Below the pieces are notes generated by a model that was given only the letters and a program-made list of their open reading frames with translations, searched no databases and was not told the DNA's origin. A program made the position numbers and the translations under genes. Shown here in pieces: positions 32,530-44,149 of a stretch of DNA of 64,000 bases (positions are counted from its first letter, which is position 1; the number at the start of each line of letters is the position of its first letter). The stretch comes from Macrotis lagotis. Its lineage: Eukaryota; Chordata; Mammalia; Peramelemorphia; Peramelidae. The DNA lies in NCBI RefSeq assembly GCF_037893015.1, contig NC_133665.1, forward strand, positions 22,171,207-22,235,206, read 5' to 3'.

Positions 32530-33785
32530 ACCTTAATTTTTTTTTAATGAACAGAAATTTATTTTCATTCCTTCACAACCCCATCCCACTGGGAAAAAAG
32601 ACAGACATTCCTTGTAACAAATATTCATAGTTAAACAAAACCAATTTTCTCATTAGCTATATTCAATATTATGTTTGTGTATGTGTGTATGTGTGTATGT
32701 ATGTATAATTTTGTATCTTAAATTGGGGTCTGCAACAATTTCAGCCTGCCATTTTTTTTATGCTAGGGACTGAAAATTGATTTTTACAACCTAAAATACA
32801 ATAAAACTTTACTTTAAACTATAAAAATTTCTTAACTTTCAGGCTGCATAAAAACATAGGCCAGAAGGATCTGGCCCATGATATGAAGCTTGTCAACCCT
32901 GAGCTAAATGTATTGCCTCTCTGTCAGGAGATAGATAGTATGTTTAATCATCTTTTTTTTCCTGGAATCATCCTCTTTCCAGTGTTGTTGTTATTGTATA
33001 AATTGTTCTCTTGGTTCTCATTTCATTCTTCGCCAATTTATAAAAGTTTCTAAAATTGTTCATTTTTTATCACATTATGTTATAGTATAAATTTTTCTGT
33101 ATGTTCTTACCTGTGCATCAGTTTATAATTTTTTTGATGTCTCTTTAAAATCATCTATTTTTTCATTTCTTATACTGCAATAGTATTCCACAACTTATTC
33201 AGTCATTCTTTGATTGCTGAGTATCTTTTTAATTTCCAGTTGGGTTTTTTTTTGCCACTATAAAAAGAATTTCTATAAATCTTTTTTTTGCACAAAGGAC
33301 CGTTTTCTATTCTTTGATCTATGAAGCATAGACTTAAGTGATATAACTGGATCAGGTGGCAATTCTTAGGCTGTTTATCAGTTGAGGAATAGCTCTTTTT
33401 CTTATAATTTTTGAATCAGTTCATTTCTTTATCTTAGAAGAAAGAACTTTATCAGAGAAATTTGTTACAAAGATTTTTCCTTTCAATTTAATTTTATTGA
33501 ATTTGTTTGTATAAAGCTTTTAAAATTTTATGTAATCAAATTTCTTTTATCTCCTCTATCCCTTATTTGGTTATCAGCTTTTATTCTAGTCATTGATATA
33601 ACAAGTACTTCTTCCTTGTTTCACTAATTAATTTTTTTATTATGTCAACTTTATGTCTATGTATACATGAATGGTAGAGTAGGGGGTATGGTAAGTTTTG
33701 ACAAGAGCACAGAATTCTAACTCTCTTCCATTATATTTGATTGTTTTCCACTCGAAAACAATTTATTTATAAGGACCAAGTTGGA
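32530..33785 (-). mobile_element. L1 LINE, inverted ORF2 3' half and 3' UTR
   Basis: Inverted segments in order: tctggaatcatcctctttcc-type 3' UTR, tgcaatagtattccacaact, aatttccagttgggtttttt, tcaaatttcttttatctcct. The order matches the L1 ORF2 end read backward. Internal deletions. Contains a TGTA/TG run near 32680-32706. Confidence 0.58.
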
Positions 33786-33911
33786 GGGAGAGAATCAGAG
33801 GCAGTTAATCAGCGAGTGACCTGGTCTACCATCCTCCTTATTGAGGGATGATTGCAAAAGTTTGCTAACCTTGCTTACCTGGATTAAATGAAGTCTGCTA
33901 AATTAATTATT

Positions 33912-34125
33912 ATGGGAACTAAATGACTCAGTCGATAAAGGAGTCAGAAAGACTCATCTTCATGATTTTAAATCTGGCTTCATCTGTGTGACACTGGGCA
34001 AGTCATTAAACCATGTATGCCTCAGTTTCCTCATCTGTAAAATGAATTAGAGAAAGGAATGGCAAACTACTCCAGTTTCTATGCCAAGAAAGCCCCGTGG
34101 GACTTAACTGAAACTAGTTGATAAG
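33912..34125 (+). mobile_element. MAR1-type SINE
   Basis: gtgtgacactgggcaagtca, gcctcagtttcctcatctgt, ggcaaactactccagtttct, tgccaagaaagcccc. Confidence 0.82.
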
Positions 34126-34209
34126 TGAGTCAATCAGTGGTCAAACATGAAGTCACTTCTAGCAATAGAATCTCTCATGTAGGTGTTGGATGATGCTTTC
34201 AGTATTGCT

Positions 34210-34805
34210 ATGGCTTTAAAGATTTAATTTGGAATTCTGTCCAAAGTCAACTCTCCAGAAGAGTACAGAGAAAATCTTGCCCTGGTGCAATGTTTCTTTT
34301 CTTCTTGAAGGTAATGAATTTGTTGGCTTTGGAGTGAGTAGCATCTTAGCACATATTCTTACAGCAGTGAGGAATGTGCTTTTCTCCCTCATAAACATTC
34401 TGAGGCAGACAAAAGAGGGAGTACAGACTGACAGGGAGCCAGCTGCCTGTGGTCCTTTGTTAATAAAACAGAAATCCTGGATAAAGTTTTGAATAGTGCT
34501 GACAAGTCAGAGGACATTGATGATAGCAGCAAAGAATAAAAGGAGATTTTTCTTGAGGATGAGGAACTCACTTGGGAGAAAGTTGATTTGGCCTTTGATT
34601 CAATAATTAATTTTGCAGAAAGGCATCCGTGTTATGCTACTCAGAAGGTCGTGCAGCTGTACAACCTTTGCTTAATCTTCATGAGAAAGATGCAAATGAC
34701 CAACAACCAACAGACGTCAGGGGCTTTTTCAAGAAAGAAGGCTTCCCAAGTGTTCTGGGGTCATTACCCATGAAGCCCTATGATCCATACCATCTGCTTT
34801 GAGAG
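34210..34805 (+). pseudogene. Remnant of a Tigger/pogo-like DNA transposase, C-terminal part
   Basis: A plus-strand frame at about 34546-34720 reads EIFLEDEELTWEKVDLAFDS..., then NFAERHPCYATQKVVQLYNL..., then FMRKMQMTNNQQT. It slips by one frame into GFFKKEGFPS. An acidic stretch, a helical segment, then a basic 'RK...QQT.I..FFKK' ending is the pattern of Tigger/pogo (CENP-B/JRK-like) transposases. An upstream frame (KVNSPEEYRENLALVQCFFSS) may be part of the same protein. Stops and at least one frameshift are present, so it is dead. No terminal repeats found. A retrocopy of a domesticated Tigger/JRK-type gene is the alternative. Confidence 0.45.
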
Positions 34806-34814
34806 TTATTGGCT

Positions 34815-34975
34815 AAGACATAGAATTGTAGAATTTGAACTGAAAGATCCCTTTCATTTTAGATGTGGAGAATCTGAAGCCCAAGAGGTTTCCCCTAAAT
34901 CATAGAACTGATCAGAAGCTGACCAAAAAGCAGAATAGGTTTCCAGTTTAGTATTCTTCCCATTCTACTACCCTC
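34815..34975 (-). mobile_element. MIR/THER-type CORE-SINE
   Basis: catagaattgtagaatttga, ggagaatctgaagcccaaga and a decayed head (cattctactaccc). Confidence 0.5.
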
Positions 34976-35329
34976 TCCCTAAATACTGGTATTTCTGATG
35001 ATGATTCTGAATCAAGAAAAGAAGAGGTACAATTACATTTGGCAAACTCTACTTAAGAAGGCAAGGAAGTATGTAATTATTTTAGAAAATTTTCAATAAA
35101 AATTCATGTTTTTTTTTAAAGGGTTAGTTAATGACTTTTTAAAAGAATTAAGCTTTACAATGTAAAGACCAACAGACTGCTTTCTGTGGTGGGGAGGGCA
35201 TCAAGATTAGGGAGAACATTGTAAAATTCAAAATAAATAAATTAAATTAAAAAGAATTAAGTTTTAATCACCTGGAAAACTCACTTATCCATAAGTGAAT
35301 TCACTTATCCCTGTTTATGAATTTCTTGG
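34976..35329. other. No gene seen; unassigned
   Basis: AT-rich; a small inverted/direct repeat of 'cacttatccataagtgaatt' character lies near 35281-35310. Confidence 0.45.
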
Positions 35330-35668
35330 GATTTTAAAGATGAAAGTAGTTCTCAAGATAATCTTATCCAACTCCTTTGTTTTACAGTGAGTAAAATGAG
35401 GCCAGAGGAGTTGACTTGTCCAAAGTCACAGGCAAAAGTACCAGAACCATATTCAAAACTAGGTCCTCTTTTTTTTTAGGTTTTTTTTTTTTTTTTTGCA
35501 AGGCAAATGGGGTTAAGTGGCTTGCCCAAGGTTACACAGATAGGTAATTATTAAGTGTCTGAGACTGGATTTGAACTAAGGTACTCCTGACTCCAAGACC
35601 AGTGCTTTATCCACTACGCCACCTAGCTGCCTCCTAAAACTAAGTCCTCTTAATTCAATTCCAGTGAA
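35330..35668 (-). mobile_element. MIR/THER-type CORE-SINE, split by WSINE1
   Basis: Left: tcttatccaactcctttgtt, agtaaaatgaggccagagga, caaagtcacaggcaaaagta. Right: taagtcctcttaattcaatt. WSINE1 at 35471 inserted near the end. Confidence 0.6.
35471..35636 (-). mobile_element. WSINE1-type SINE inside a CORE-SINE
   Basis: Inverted full-length copy; 16-bp duplication AAAACTARGTCCTCTT at 35455-35470 and 35637-35652, one change. Confidence 0.95.
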
Positions 35669-36744
35669 ATATATCAAATGGTTCTTTAAGATCTATAAAG
35701 TTTCATATTTAAAAGGATCTTTTTGCCACTTCAATAATGTGCCCATTTTCAGAACAAGTTCATGTATATCTGACTGAGCTAGGTAACCTGTAACCCACAA
35801 AAGAACTCATTCTTATTAAGATTAAAATACTGAATTCTAGGACCTCTAGAATTCCATTACTAGTATGCAATGACAGGAGAAAGAAAAGTGTGAAACTTCT
35901 ATCTTTCCTTGGTATAAGGAACAAATTTACCTCCATATCCCAGAGAGAGAAAAATAGCAGGTTAGCTACTGGTTTAGGGAAGGGAGGATCCTTTAATCAG
36001 TTTTTTAGCAGCAGTGCTAATTTGAACCTTCAAATTCAACAAAGTAATCTGTTCCAGTTCTCATACTTGATGGAGAATTGTTTTCTTGTGTTTGCAACCT
36101 GAATATTTGTACTATTTCATACCCACAGGGGCTATGAATTGCTCTACATTTATCTCTGACTTTAGTTTTCTACTTGCTTTAGTAGAAATTTAGCTTAACC
36201 ATGTTTCCTGAGAGGAGTGAGGAATAATGCACAAAAATACCTGTTTCAAGTGAAATTGAGGATCAAATTTTAATTGAACTTGACAGCCATTGTTTGACCA
36301 GTTCTGACCATCAGACATTCTGGTTTCTATGAGCTTTGTGAAATAGATTTATACTAAAGAACCTAGGGCTGGATGGCTAAATGTTTGCAACAAACCAACA
36401 GGTAAATCTGTGGCTAATTTGGCTCTTCTATGAACAGAATGTATATATTTGGAAAACTTTTCATACCTTGATGCCCATGGTAGTATCCCTTTTGGAAACA
36501 AACTGAGTATCTAAAGGAATTTGCTGATGACTTCTAGAGAGCAAGAATTATGAAGCTGGTAACACACTCCCAACCTTTGGAGGGACTTGTCTGTGTTCTG
36601 AAAGAAATGAAAGCTTAAAAAATTCATTAATGTATTGGTCTATTATATTTATTTATAAGGATATCTCTAACAGATCAAATATTTGATTTCATTTTAAATT
36701 ATTTTTTAAAAGGGAATCTTTGAAATAGTAAATAACTATTAACA
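35669..36744. other. No gene seen; unassigned
   Basis: About 1.1 kb without recognised repeats or coding signal. One of the longer unassigned stretches. Confidence 0.45.
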
Positions 36745-37150
36745 AAAATTTTCCATAAATTAAGAGATGGCTAAAAAAGTGTTATATCAATGTAATGGAA
36801 TATTATGCCATAAGAGACAATGTATATGAAGAATTTGGGGAAGCATGGGAAGATTCATGTAAGTTTATACAAAATGAAGTAAATAGAACCTTGAAAATAA
36901 TATACATGATTACAACAATGTAAATAATAAAAACAACAAGACAGAATGTAATATATGATTTTGTTATCAAACTTGACTCTGAAGAAGAAATAGGGAAAAA
37001 AGGTACCTCCCCTTCCCTTCTTCAAAGATGTAGGTGGATGGGAAGAGATAAGAGAGACAGTGAACATAAAGTGTTGCATATATTGCCAGATTCTGTTGAT
37101 GTATAGGTTAACTTTATTCAACTGTCCTTCTTATAAAAGGATGGATTTTT
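36745..37150 (+). mobile_element. L1 LINE, ORF2 end and 3' UTR
   Basis: gtaatggaatattatgccat, ggaagattcatgtaagttta, gattacaacaatgtaaataa, then a 3' UTR like that at 2600-2860. Confidence 0.58.
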
Positions 37151-37214
37151 TTTTTAATTAAGGAATAGAGTTAATAGACATAAGAACTGAAGAGGATTTT
37201 GTAGGTTTCTCAGA

Positions 37215-37395
37215 GATCATCTGGATAGCATCAGAGAGGCAAGAGGCACTAGATTTGGAGTCAGAAGACTTGAGTTTGAATCTTGGTTCTGATACTTGCT
37301 TATCTCTGTGATATTCAACAAGAGCCTACACTTTTCTGGGCCTCATTTGACTAATCTATAAATTGAAGAGTTTAAAGTAGATGATCCCCCTTCTT
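37215..37395 (+). mobile_element. CORE-SINE with L3-like tail
   Basis: gcactagatttggagtcaga, cttgagtttgaatcttggtt, gggcctcatttgactaatct, agtagatgatcccc. Confidence 0.58.
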
Positions 37396-37768
37396 GCTTT
37401 ACTTTCTACAAACATCAGATGAAGAAACTGTGAAGTCTAGAGAGTGAAGATATCTTACAGTCTCCTGCCTTGTCCTGGCAGTTCCTCCCTGTTATCTTTT
37501 TTTTTAAAGTTATATCATGTAGCTTATAGACCTCAATTATTTAACAAATACCAATTCCTCAAATTTTAGCAAATTCTAGTTATTTTCTTTTCTCCTTCAT
37601 TTTAGTCCTCCTTTCAGAATTATGAAGTCATTTTTGCTTGTACCTTTTTTCCCCATTGTTCTCTTCCCTCTTAATCCTCCTCCCCCATCCTTATTGGTCT
37701 CCTAATCAAATGTATATGTGTCCTTATCTGTATTTGGTATCCTTATCTGATGTATTTCTACACCAGTG

Positions 37769-37774
<6 letters not shown>

Positions 37775-37816
<42 letters not shown>
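37775..37816. repeat. (TC)21 microsatellite
   Basis: Uninterrupted TC dinucleotides over 42 bases. Produces the SLSLSL tail of a spurious ORF. Confidence 0.97.
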
Positions 37817-37818
<2 letters not shown>

Positions 37819-38908
37819 CGTGTGTTAGATAAAGTGAAGTCTGCTTGATACTTGCTTCCTCTGGCTTCTCCCTCCATAGTCTTTTCATGAATTTTAATTA
37901 TAAGAAATAGCACCTTCTTTTTCCTTTTCCTCTTCTCTCACTCTCATCTACTATATTCCTTTTATTTACCCATCTCTTTCTCCTTTTCCAATCATCAGAG
38001 TAGAACTAATTCCTCTAATTCCTTTGTTTTCCGTTTTAACTCCCTTGATATCTGTGAAAACATTCATGTTCCAAAGGGATGCTTATTTCCTCTCCCACTG
38101 AATCATCAGTACCTTCTTCATTCAAGTACTTCCTAATTCAAAGAGAGCTACCTTTCTAGTATTATCTGCACTTTTATATTTGTATTTTAAAGTGACTCTT
38201 TAGCTTTGGGCTTCTCATTAACACATTAATCTTCTATCCCATTTAAGATCCATTTTTCTCCCTGTAAGATAATATTTAGCTTTGAGGAGGAAATTATTCT
38301 TAATTGCACAATTATATCTTTTGCCTTTTAGATTTTATTAGAAGCTGTCAAGTATTGTGTGTTGTGCTTTTTGACAATTCATTTTTTACCTGAATATTTG
38401 CTTTGTTTTCCTCTTCTTTGAAGTAGGAGTTCTGGTTGAACTTTAGTTTTGACATTACTGGGACTTTTCATTTTGGGGTTTACTTTAAGGAAATGATCAG
38501 TGGATTTGCCCTCCACCTTCATTATGTTTTCTGATTCTAATAGATTTTGGCAGTTTTCATTTTTATTTTTTGAAATAAAATATCCAGGAATTTTTTTAGA
38601 TCATAGTTTAAAGGGAGTACAATGATTCTTAGATATCTCTCTTTGATCTATTCTCCAGGTCAGTTGTTCTGATCATCAGATAACTTCACGTTCTTCTTTT
38701 TTTTTAAAAATCTTTTTTTTTGTTCTATTTCTTCATGTCATATAGAGTTAAGAATTTCTGTTTAGTTTTTGTTCTAATTTTCCAAGAAGTACCTTATTTG
38801 AGTAAAGCTTACTACTTTCTTTTCTAAGCTATTTATTCTGCTAATTCTTTCCTCAAATTTTATTTCATTTCTTGCTTCTTTTCTTCCAGGTATTCATATA
38901 GTACTTTT

Positions 38909-39056
38909 TTTAGGCTTTTGTAAGGCAAATGGGCTTAAGTGGCTTGCCCAAGACCACACAGCAAGGTAATTATTAAGTGTCTGAGGCTGGATTTGAACTC
39001 AGGTACTCCTGATTCCACGGCCTGTGCTCTATCCACTGTGCTACCTAGCTGCCCCC
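38909..39056 (-). mobile_element. WSINE1-type SINE with target duplication
   Basis: Inverted full-length copy; 14-bp duplication CATATAGTMCTTTT at 38895-38908 and 39057-39070, one change. It sits in the probable L1 ORF1 region. Confidence 0.94.
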
Positions 39057-40424
39057 CATATAGTCCTTTTGTGAAATAATTATTTTTTCTTTTGAGTCTC
39101 TGAGTTTGTTATTCTGCTTTCAAAATAACTTATAGAGTTACTCTCCTTTTTGACAATTTCTGTATCTACAATTGTTTTATATGCTAATTGGTTTTTCTTT
39201 TGACTTATACATACCTTCAACTTTAGTTCCTGAATTGGCACTGAAATTGCTAGTGACCCCACTTTTTATTGCCTTTGGGTTTTTAGCCAAAAAATGGCAG
39301 TCCTTTGGTACAAGTATATATAATATTTTTCACATTGATTTTCTTGATCCTTAATTTAGTATGAATTTCAGGTTTTTTTAATTAGAGTGATCAGCCCTGC
39401 TTGGACTTGTCCTAGGTCTCCTGCATTTCTTTGCTAACTTCTACATGCCATGGAGTCTCAATCTTTGAGGTGCAGAGTACTGGATCTTCAGAGAAAGTGC
39501 TAGGGATTTGGATGCCTGGGCTACTCTTATCTGAGTGTTGCTCCATTGCATTGGTCAGTACTACTCCCTTAAGGTTCCTGCTTTGAATTTTTGAGAGCCC
39601 TAGGAATTTCTTACTACTTTGGGACTTTCTGGAGAAGCCCTCCACTCTTTCTGTCTCTAAATACAAAACACTGCTGTATTTTCATGTCTCTCCTTTCTCT
39701 GGTTGCACTGGGAAGCTATCAACTTAATTGCCTATGATGGTGCTGGCTTTGCTAGGGATCTATTTCCCATTGCCCTTGAACTTCTAGCTAATGTTTTGTG
39801 CAGTTCTGAAGTAGAAGTCATTTACTATGTTTTCTCATTGATTTTCTTGATCTTTATTTGACCTAGTATGAATTTTAGGTTTTTTTTTCCCTGGAATAAT
39901 ATATGAAAGCTGGGTAGTCTGTCTCCTTTCAGAAAGCTGCCTGGGTTGGAAGTCTGGACTGTGACTGGACACAGTCTGGACTGTGATTTCATTAGCATAA
40001 GGCACTCTTGTGAGGAAGCTGTTTCCTAACTGTTTACATTTCTATAATGGAAGTATTTTGTCTCCAGAGTAGTTCTTTGCATTATACCAATCTACCTCCA
40101 GAAATAGAGGTTTCTTGTACTCACCTCTACCTCTCAGGCTAAGGTCTTTTGAATCTTTGAAGTTTAGAGTATTGTATCTTCAGACAGAGGACTAAGGACA
40201 ATGTAGGAGTTTCTGAAAACATCATCAGGAATGGGATACTCATCAAACCTAGGAGTTCTGTGACTTGGCAGCTATCAGATAAATGGCTGCCTCTTTTAAG
40301 AAAGAGGCAAACATTAAAAATACATCAAACTGCTGTTAAGAGCTTGCTGATTCAAGACATTCCAATCAAACATATGGTTACATAAGATCCAGATCAAGCA
40401 AAACTCCACAAAACATTCTTAAAG

Positions 40425-40620
40425 TCACAGGTTTGGAGATGAAAGATTTAGAGGACATCTATTTTAACCCCTTCCTTTTACTGATGAGAAAACTGTGGCT
40501 CAGAAAGATTGAGTAGGTCATTTGCTCATAGTCACCTACTTTAGGAAATGATTAAGGCAGAACCTGAACCCAGGTTTTCCCAACGCCAGGTCTGATATTC
40601 TATTATTTCATTTGATTTCA
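40425..40620 (-). mobile_element. MIR/THER-type CORE-SINE
   Basis: gatgaaagatttagaggaca, gatgagaaaactgtggctca, gaacctgaacccaggttttc. Confidence 0.6.
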
Positions 40621-42290
40621 CTAAGTTTCCTCAGTTCATAGAAACAGCAGTTTTTTTCTCCAGCAATTTTCTTAACAAAAAAAGTGCTGTCCATTGTTGC
40701 ACCCTGGATTTGTACCCTGATGATGTGGTTCCCCAAATGCCTCCTCCAAAGCCTTATGTTCCTGGTTACTTTTCTGCCAACAGCATGTAATCTTTTGTAT
40801 TATAATTATTTGTCTATTTTTGAAGCTAATGAATACTAGAAGTATATTGTATCTAAATTGTGCATTTCCACCTTACCCCCCCAGCTCCTATCAGAATATT
40901 CTTCTCAAACATTTTTATATAAAAAATGAATAATATTATTCATTTAGAGGAAGGGTTTTACTATATTCCTTATAGCCTAACCTTGCTTTTTCTGTTCTAT
41001 AGACATCCTGTTGTCTGCCTCCTTCCCCACTATCTCTCCCATCCACATCCCCCAAACAGTAATGTTTTACTTGGATATAATTGACATTCTGGTGGGGCCC
41101 CTCCTCTAAGTCACTCCCTGCCATTGCAGGGAGTAGCTAAACAGTAGTAGCTAAACAGGTTCCTTTTGTCTAAATGTAAGCAGCTGTTTTCCCTTCTATG
41201 CTAAAAATAATGGATCAATAAGTCACTCTGTTAAAAACACATCTCCAGAGAGGTGTTTTGCACCTCTGAAAGTGAAATCAAAATTGTCATGAGGTGACAA
41301 AGGGTGAAGACAAAGGGTGGCCCTCCAGGAGAAAACTCTTCCTTCATCTCTGCAAGCACAAGCTAGCAATATGACTCTAGAGACCATGACATTTAATCCT
41401 GAAAGAGAAGACACATTTCAGAAACTTGTAAAATCCATAACTGGGTTTGGGTAAATAGAAGATGAACTGACTGATAGTGTTAACTTATATTATCTGAACT
41501 AAATTTAGGTCAATTTTCTATGGAAATTTCTGTAATTTCATTGTACTTGTTTGAACATAGTTAATTAGAGGTCAAAAACTCTCTAATCATCTGTATTCTG
41601 TGGATAAGATTTTAAATAATAGACCTTTGGCGCTTGATTATGTATGCCAAACACTTGGAATGGGTTAACATGGATAGTAAATATAGCAGAGAGGACGGAG
41701 GAGCCATAAACTCAGCCCAGCCCTCTATTTTTCTTGCTCAGGGAACCTTGACGCAGGTGTTCAGATGGATCATATCTTTGCACTTGAGATAATTGCCCTC
41801 CCCCACCCCTTTCCAACCAGCCCAATCAACAAGAGAAGGACTCTTCACTCTGCTAGTCATACTAGAGGAGCCAAAGGCTGCCACCGTGAAGAATGGGGTC
41901 TGCTTACAGGCCATTGAGAAATGCTTTATCATATACCATCCCCAGTATTTATTTCTGCAATGTTTAGTTTTCCTGCAATGCTAGTACTTTATTTAAAAAA
42001 TCATGCTGGCAATTTCTTCCTTAGGCTTAGAGTCTATTTACATGGTCGTTCTTTGTGTCTAGAGATGTGCTATACTAATAAGCAATATTTTTCTATAATC
42101 TAAAGGTGTTCCTTTAATGTCTCTTTTGGGGTAAAGAGGGATCTCAAAAATTAAACCAAGGGAGCATGTGTCCTGACAGCTCTTACTGAACTGGAAAGTT
42201 TTGAGATTGGATCCAGAGTTCTGAGTCTGACCCAGAGATGTGTTAAAAAATGTTTAGCAACTAATTATTCCCCAAAATGTGCTCACCGTA
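40621..42290. other. Largest island without recognisable repeats; possible regulatory DNA
   Basis: About 1.7 kb with no repeat I can name, in a window otherwise packed with them. Features: CAGCTG (41181-41186) 14 bp before CTAAAAATAA (41201-41210), a perfect match to the MEF2 consensus YTAWWWWTAR. A 7-bp stem hairpin AGAGGTG/CACCTCT at 41249-41267. Two near copies of TAGCTAAACAG at about 41134 and 41148. CAGGTG and CAGATG E-boxes near 41755-41767. Five CpGs at 41630-42050, more than usual here. No ORF exceeds 64 codons. Regulatory role is inference. Confidence 0.35.
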
Positions 42291-42291
42291 T

Positions 42292-42435
42292 ACTTTTTTT
42301 AGTATTTTATTTTTCTCCAGATACATGTGAAAACAATTTTGTACCTACATTTTCAAAACTTTGAGTTCCAAATTCTCTCTCTTCCCCCCACTCTCCCACT
42401 CATTGAGAAGGCAAGCAATTTAACATGTCACCACA
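42292..42435 (-). mobile_element. L1 LINE, 3' UTR end, inverted
   Basis: ccagatacatgtgaaaacaa, aaaactttgagttccaaatt, cattgagaaggcaagcaatt: the inverted L1 3' end. Confidence 0.72.
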
Positions 42436-43080
42436 CTCTTTTAAATTTAATTATTATTATTAATGTTTTTCTCTATTACTTTCTTAAGTACAGATAATTT
42501 AAAAAATGATAAATCAAGCTCTGATTTGTGTTATTTGCTTATTTAAGTGGTGTAAAATAAAATGCTCATGCTAAGAATGTAATGATTGACTTTCACAAGT
42601 CAACTTTAATGTATCCCATAATCAAGGAACTAACCTAGTAAAATTCAAGGAGAATCATCATCCATGACCAGGAAGTTGTATATCAAGTGATAAATTTGGG
42701 GGGTCCAAGCAACCTCCAAAAATCTGTCAAGGGGGAAAGGGGTTATAATATGTACTAATGGAATGATAGATACACCTACAAAATTATAGTTCTTTGTTTT
42801 ATTGGAAACAATTCTTTCAGACAGTATTGGTTAATCTATCAAATATTATTTATTGCTCTCTTACCCCTACCCAGCACTGCACTAGACAAATGGAATAGCT
42901 GAATATTTAATAAGGGCTGGATAAATATTTGTTGACTGGCCCATGAGCAGGAGGGTAGGCAATGGAAATTTTGAAGACTGTGAAAATATGAGAAAGAAGT
43001 GATTATTTTTAACTTAGCAAGCCTTCTTAGTCAATCAACAAGAATCTGCTGAACTGTTAAGAACAGTCCCACATGCTGTG
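42436..43080. other. No gene seen; mostly unassigned
   Basis: Contains the hairpin TTGACTT-TCAC-AAGTCAA (42586-42603). About 42900-42945 looks like an L2 tail (ataaatatttgttgactgg). Confidence 0.45.
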
Positions 43081-43084
43081 AGTG

Positions 43085-43185
43085 AGAGTTGTAATAGGTC
43101 AATGTTCCCTCGATTATAAAATGAGGGGGTTGGTCTAGATGGTCTCTCAAGAAGCTTCCACTCCTAAAATACTAAAAGACTTGTA
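43085..43185 (+). mobile_element. CORE-SINE, L3-like tail fragment
   Basis: ttataaaatgagggggttgg, tctagatggtctctcaagaa. Confidence 0.58.
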
Positions 43186-43195
43186 AACACAAATC

Positions 43196-43337
43196 TTTTT
43201 TTTTTTTTTAGGTTTTTGCAAGGCAAAATGGGGTTAAGTGACTTCCCCAAGGCCACACAGCTAGGCAATTATTAAGTGTCTGAGGCTGGATGTGAACTCA
43301 GAGCTGTGTTCTATCCACTGTGCTACCTAACTGCCCC
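43196..43337 (-). mobile_element. WSINE1-type SINE
   Basis: Inverted copy, with a short deletion near 'gaactcagagctgtg'. No clear target duplication. Confidence 0.88.
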
Positions 43338-43555
43338 AACAAGAGGAGGTAAGATTTTGGACTTTCCAAGACCCACATTGCCTCTCAAAAGGAGTATAAG
43401 ACATGATCCCTCTCTTTGAGTAGCTTATACATTTTTGTTGGAGAGATTTTTTTGCTTTTTCTTTTACCTTTTTTTAAAAATTTTTTTACAGAAGAAATGA
43501 GAAACCTGTGTGGGCTGGAATAGTTAGCTGGAGAAGGTTTTCTGGGTGCTAATTT

Positions 43556-43770
43556 AGAATCACAGAACTAGAGAATCAGAAAAGATTTTTTTCAGATTGT
43601 ATCTGAAAGGAAGCTCACAGGCTATCTAGTCCAGTTCTCTTCATTTTATTGATGATGTCACAGGCTTAGAGAGTTTGCATGACTTGTCCAAAGACCCCTT
43701 GGGTAACAAGTGGTAGAATCAGAATTCAAATCCATGTCCTCTGATGCCAAAGTCAGTGTTTTTTCCCTCA
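43556..43770 (-). mobile_element. MIR/THER-type CORE-SINE
   Basis: aatcacagaactagagaatc, ggctatctagtccagttctc, gaattcaaatccatgtcctc. Confidence 0.6.
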
Positions 43771-43824
43771 ATCCTTATTCATCTTTACCTCGTTGCAGAA
43801 GTGCACCATAAATATCTCTTTTAC

Positions 43825-44067
43825 ACTAGGCTAGGCAGATGGAGTCCTGGACCTCGTCAGGAAGATCCAAGTTTAAATCCAGTCTTAGACAATATCTATT
43901 AACCCTAGGTGAGTCACTTACCCTAGGTTTGTCTCAGTTTCTTCACCTGTAAAATGGAGATAATAAAAGCCTCCACCTTGCAGGATTGTTTTGAGAATCC
44001 CATAGGGTATTTATGAAGCTCTTAGTACAGAATCTGGCACATACTAAGGGCTATATAAGGTTAGTTA

Positions 44068-44104
<37 letters not shown>
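43825..44104 (+). mobile_element. Composite CORE-SINE with MIR-type tail and (ATT)n end
   Basis: gtcaggaagatccaagttta, gtctcagtttcttcacctgt, atactaagggctatataagg. Ends in (ATT)11 at 44069-44102, which encodes the Leu run of a spurious ORF. Confidence 0.7.
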
Positions 44105-44149
44105 TTGTCTCTCTTCCCTAGGTTCTTTTGCCTTCTCATCTGACCTTTC

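Larger units (their letters stand above)
37480..40300 (-). mobile_element. Probable L1 LINE, 5' UTR and ORF1 region, inverted
   Basis: T-rich plus strand whose complement is Lys/Glu/Gln-rich, as in the coiled-coil half of L1 ORF1 (about 38400-39200). The segment gtttgttattctgctttcaa and neighbours resemble the inverted ORF1 start of marsupial L1. From about 39330 to 40230 it resembles an L1 5' UTR and contains two related blocks, 39331-39520 and 39834-40215. Limits and family are uncertain. Confidence 0.4.

Noticed and set aside
32085-33785. Opposed L1 pieces as a twin-priming inversion
   Set aside because: The plus piece and the minus piece cover overlapping parts of L1, and the order does not match a twin-primed insertion. 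Two separate insertions are simpler.
37638-37832. ORF ending in a Ser-Leu repeat
   Set aside because: Encoded by the (TC)21 microsatellite in a T-rich LINE region.
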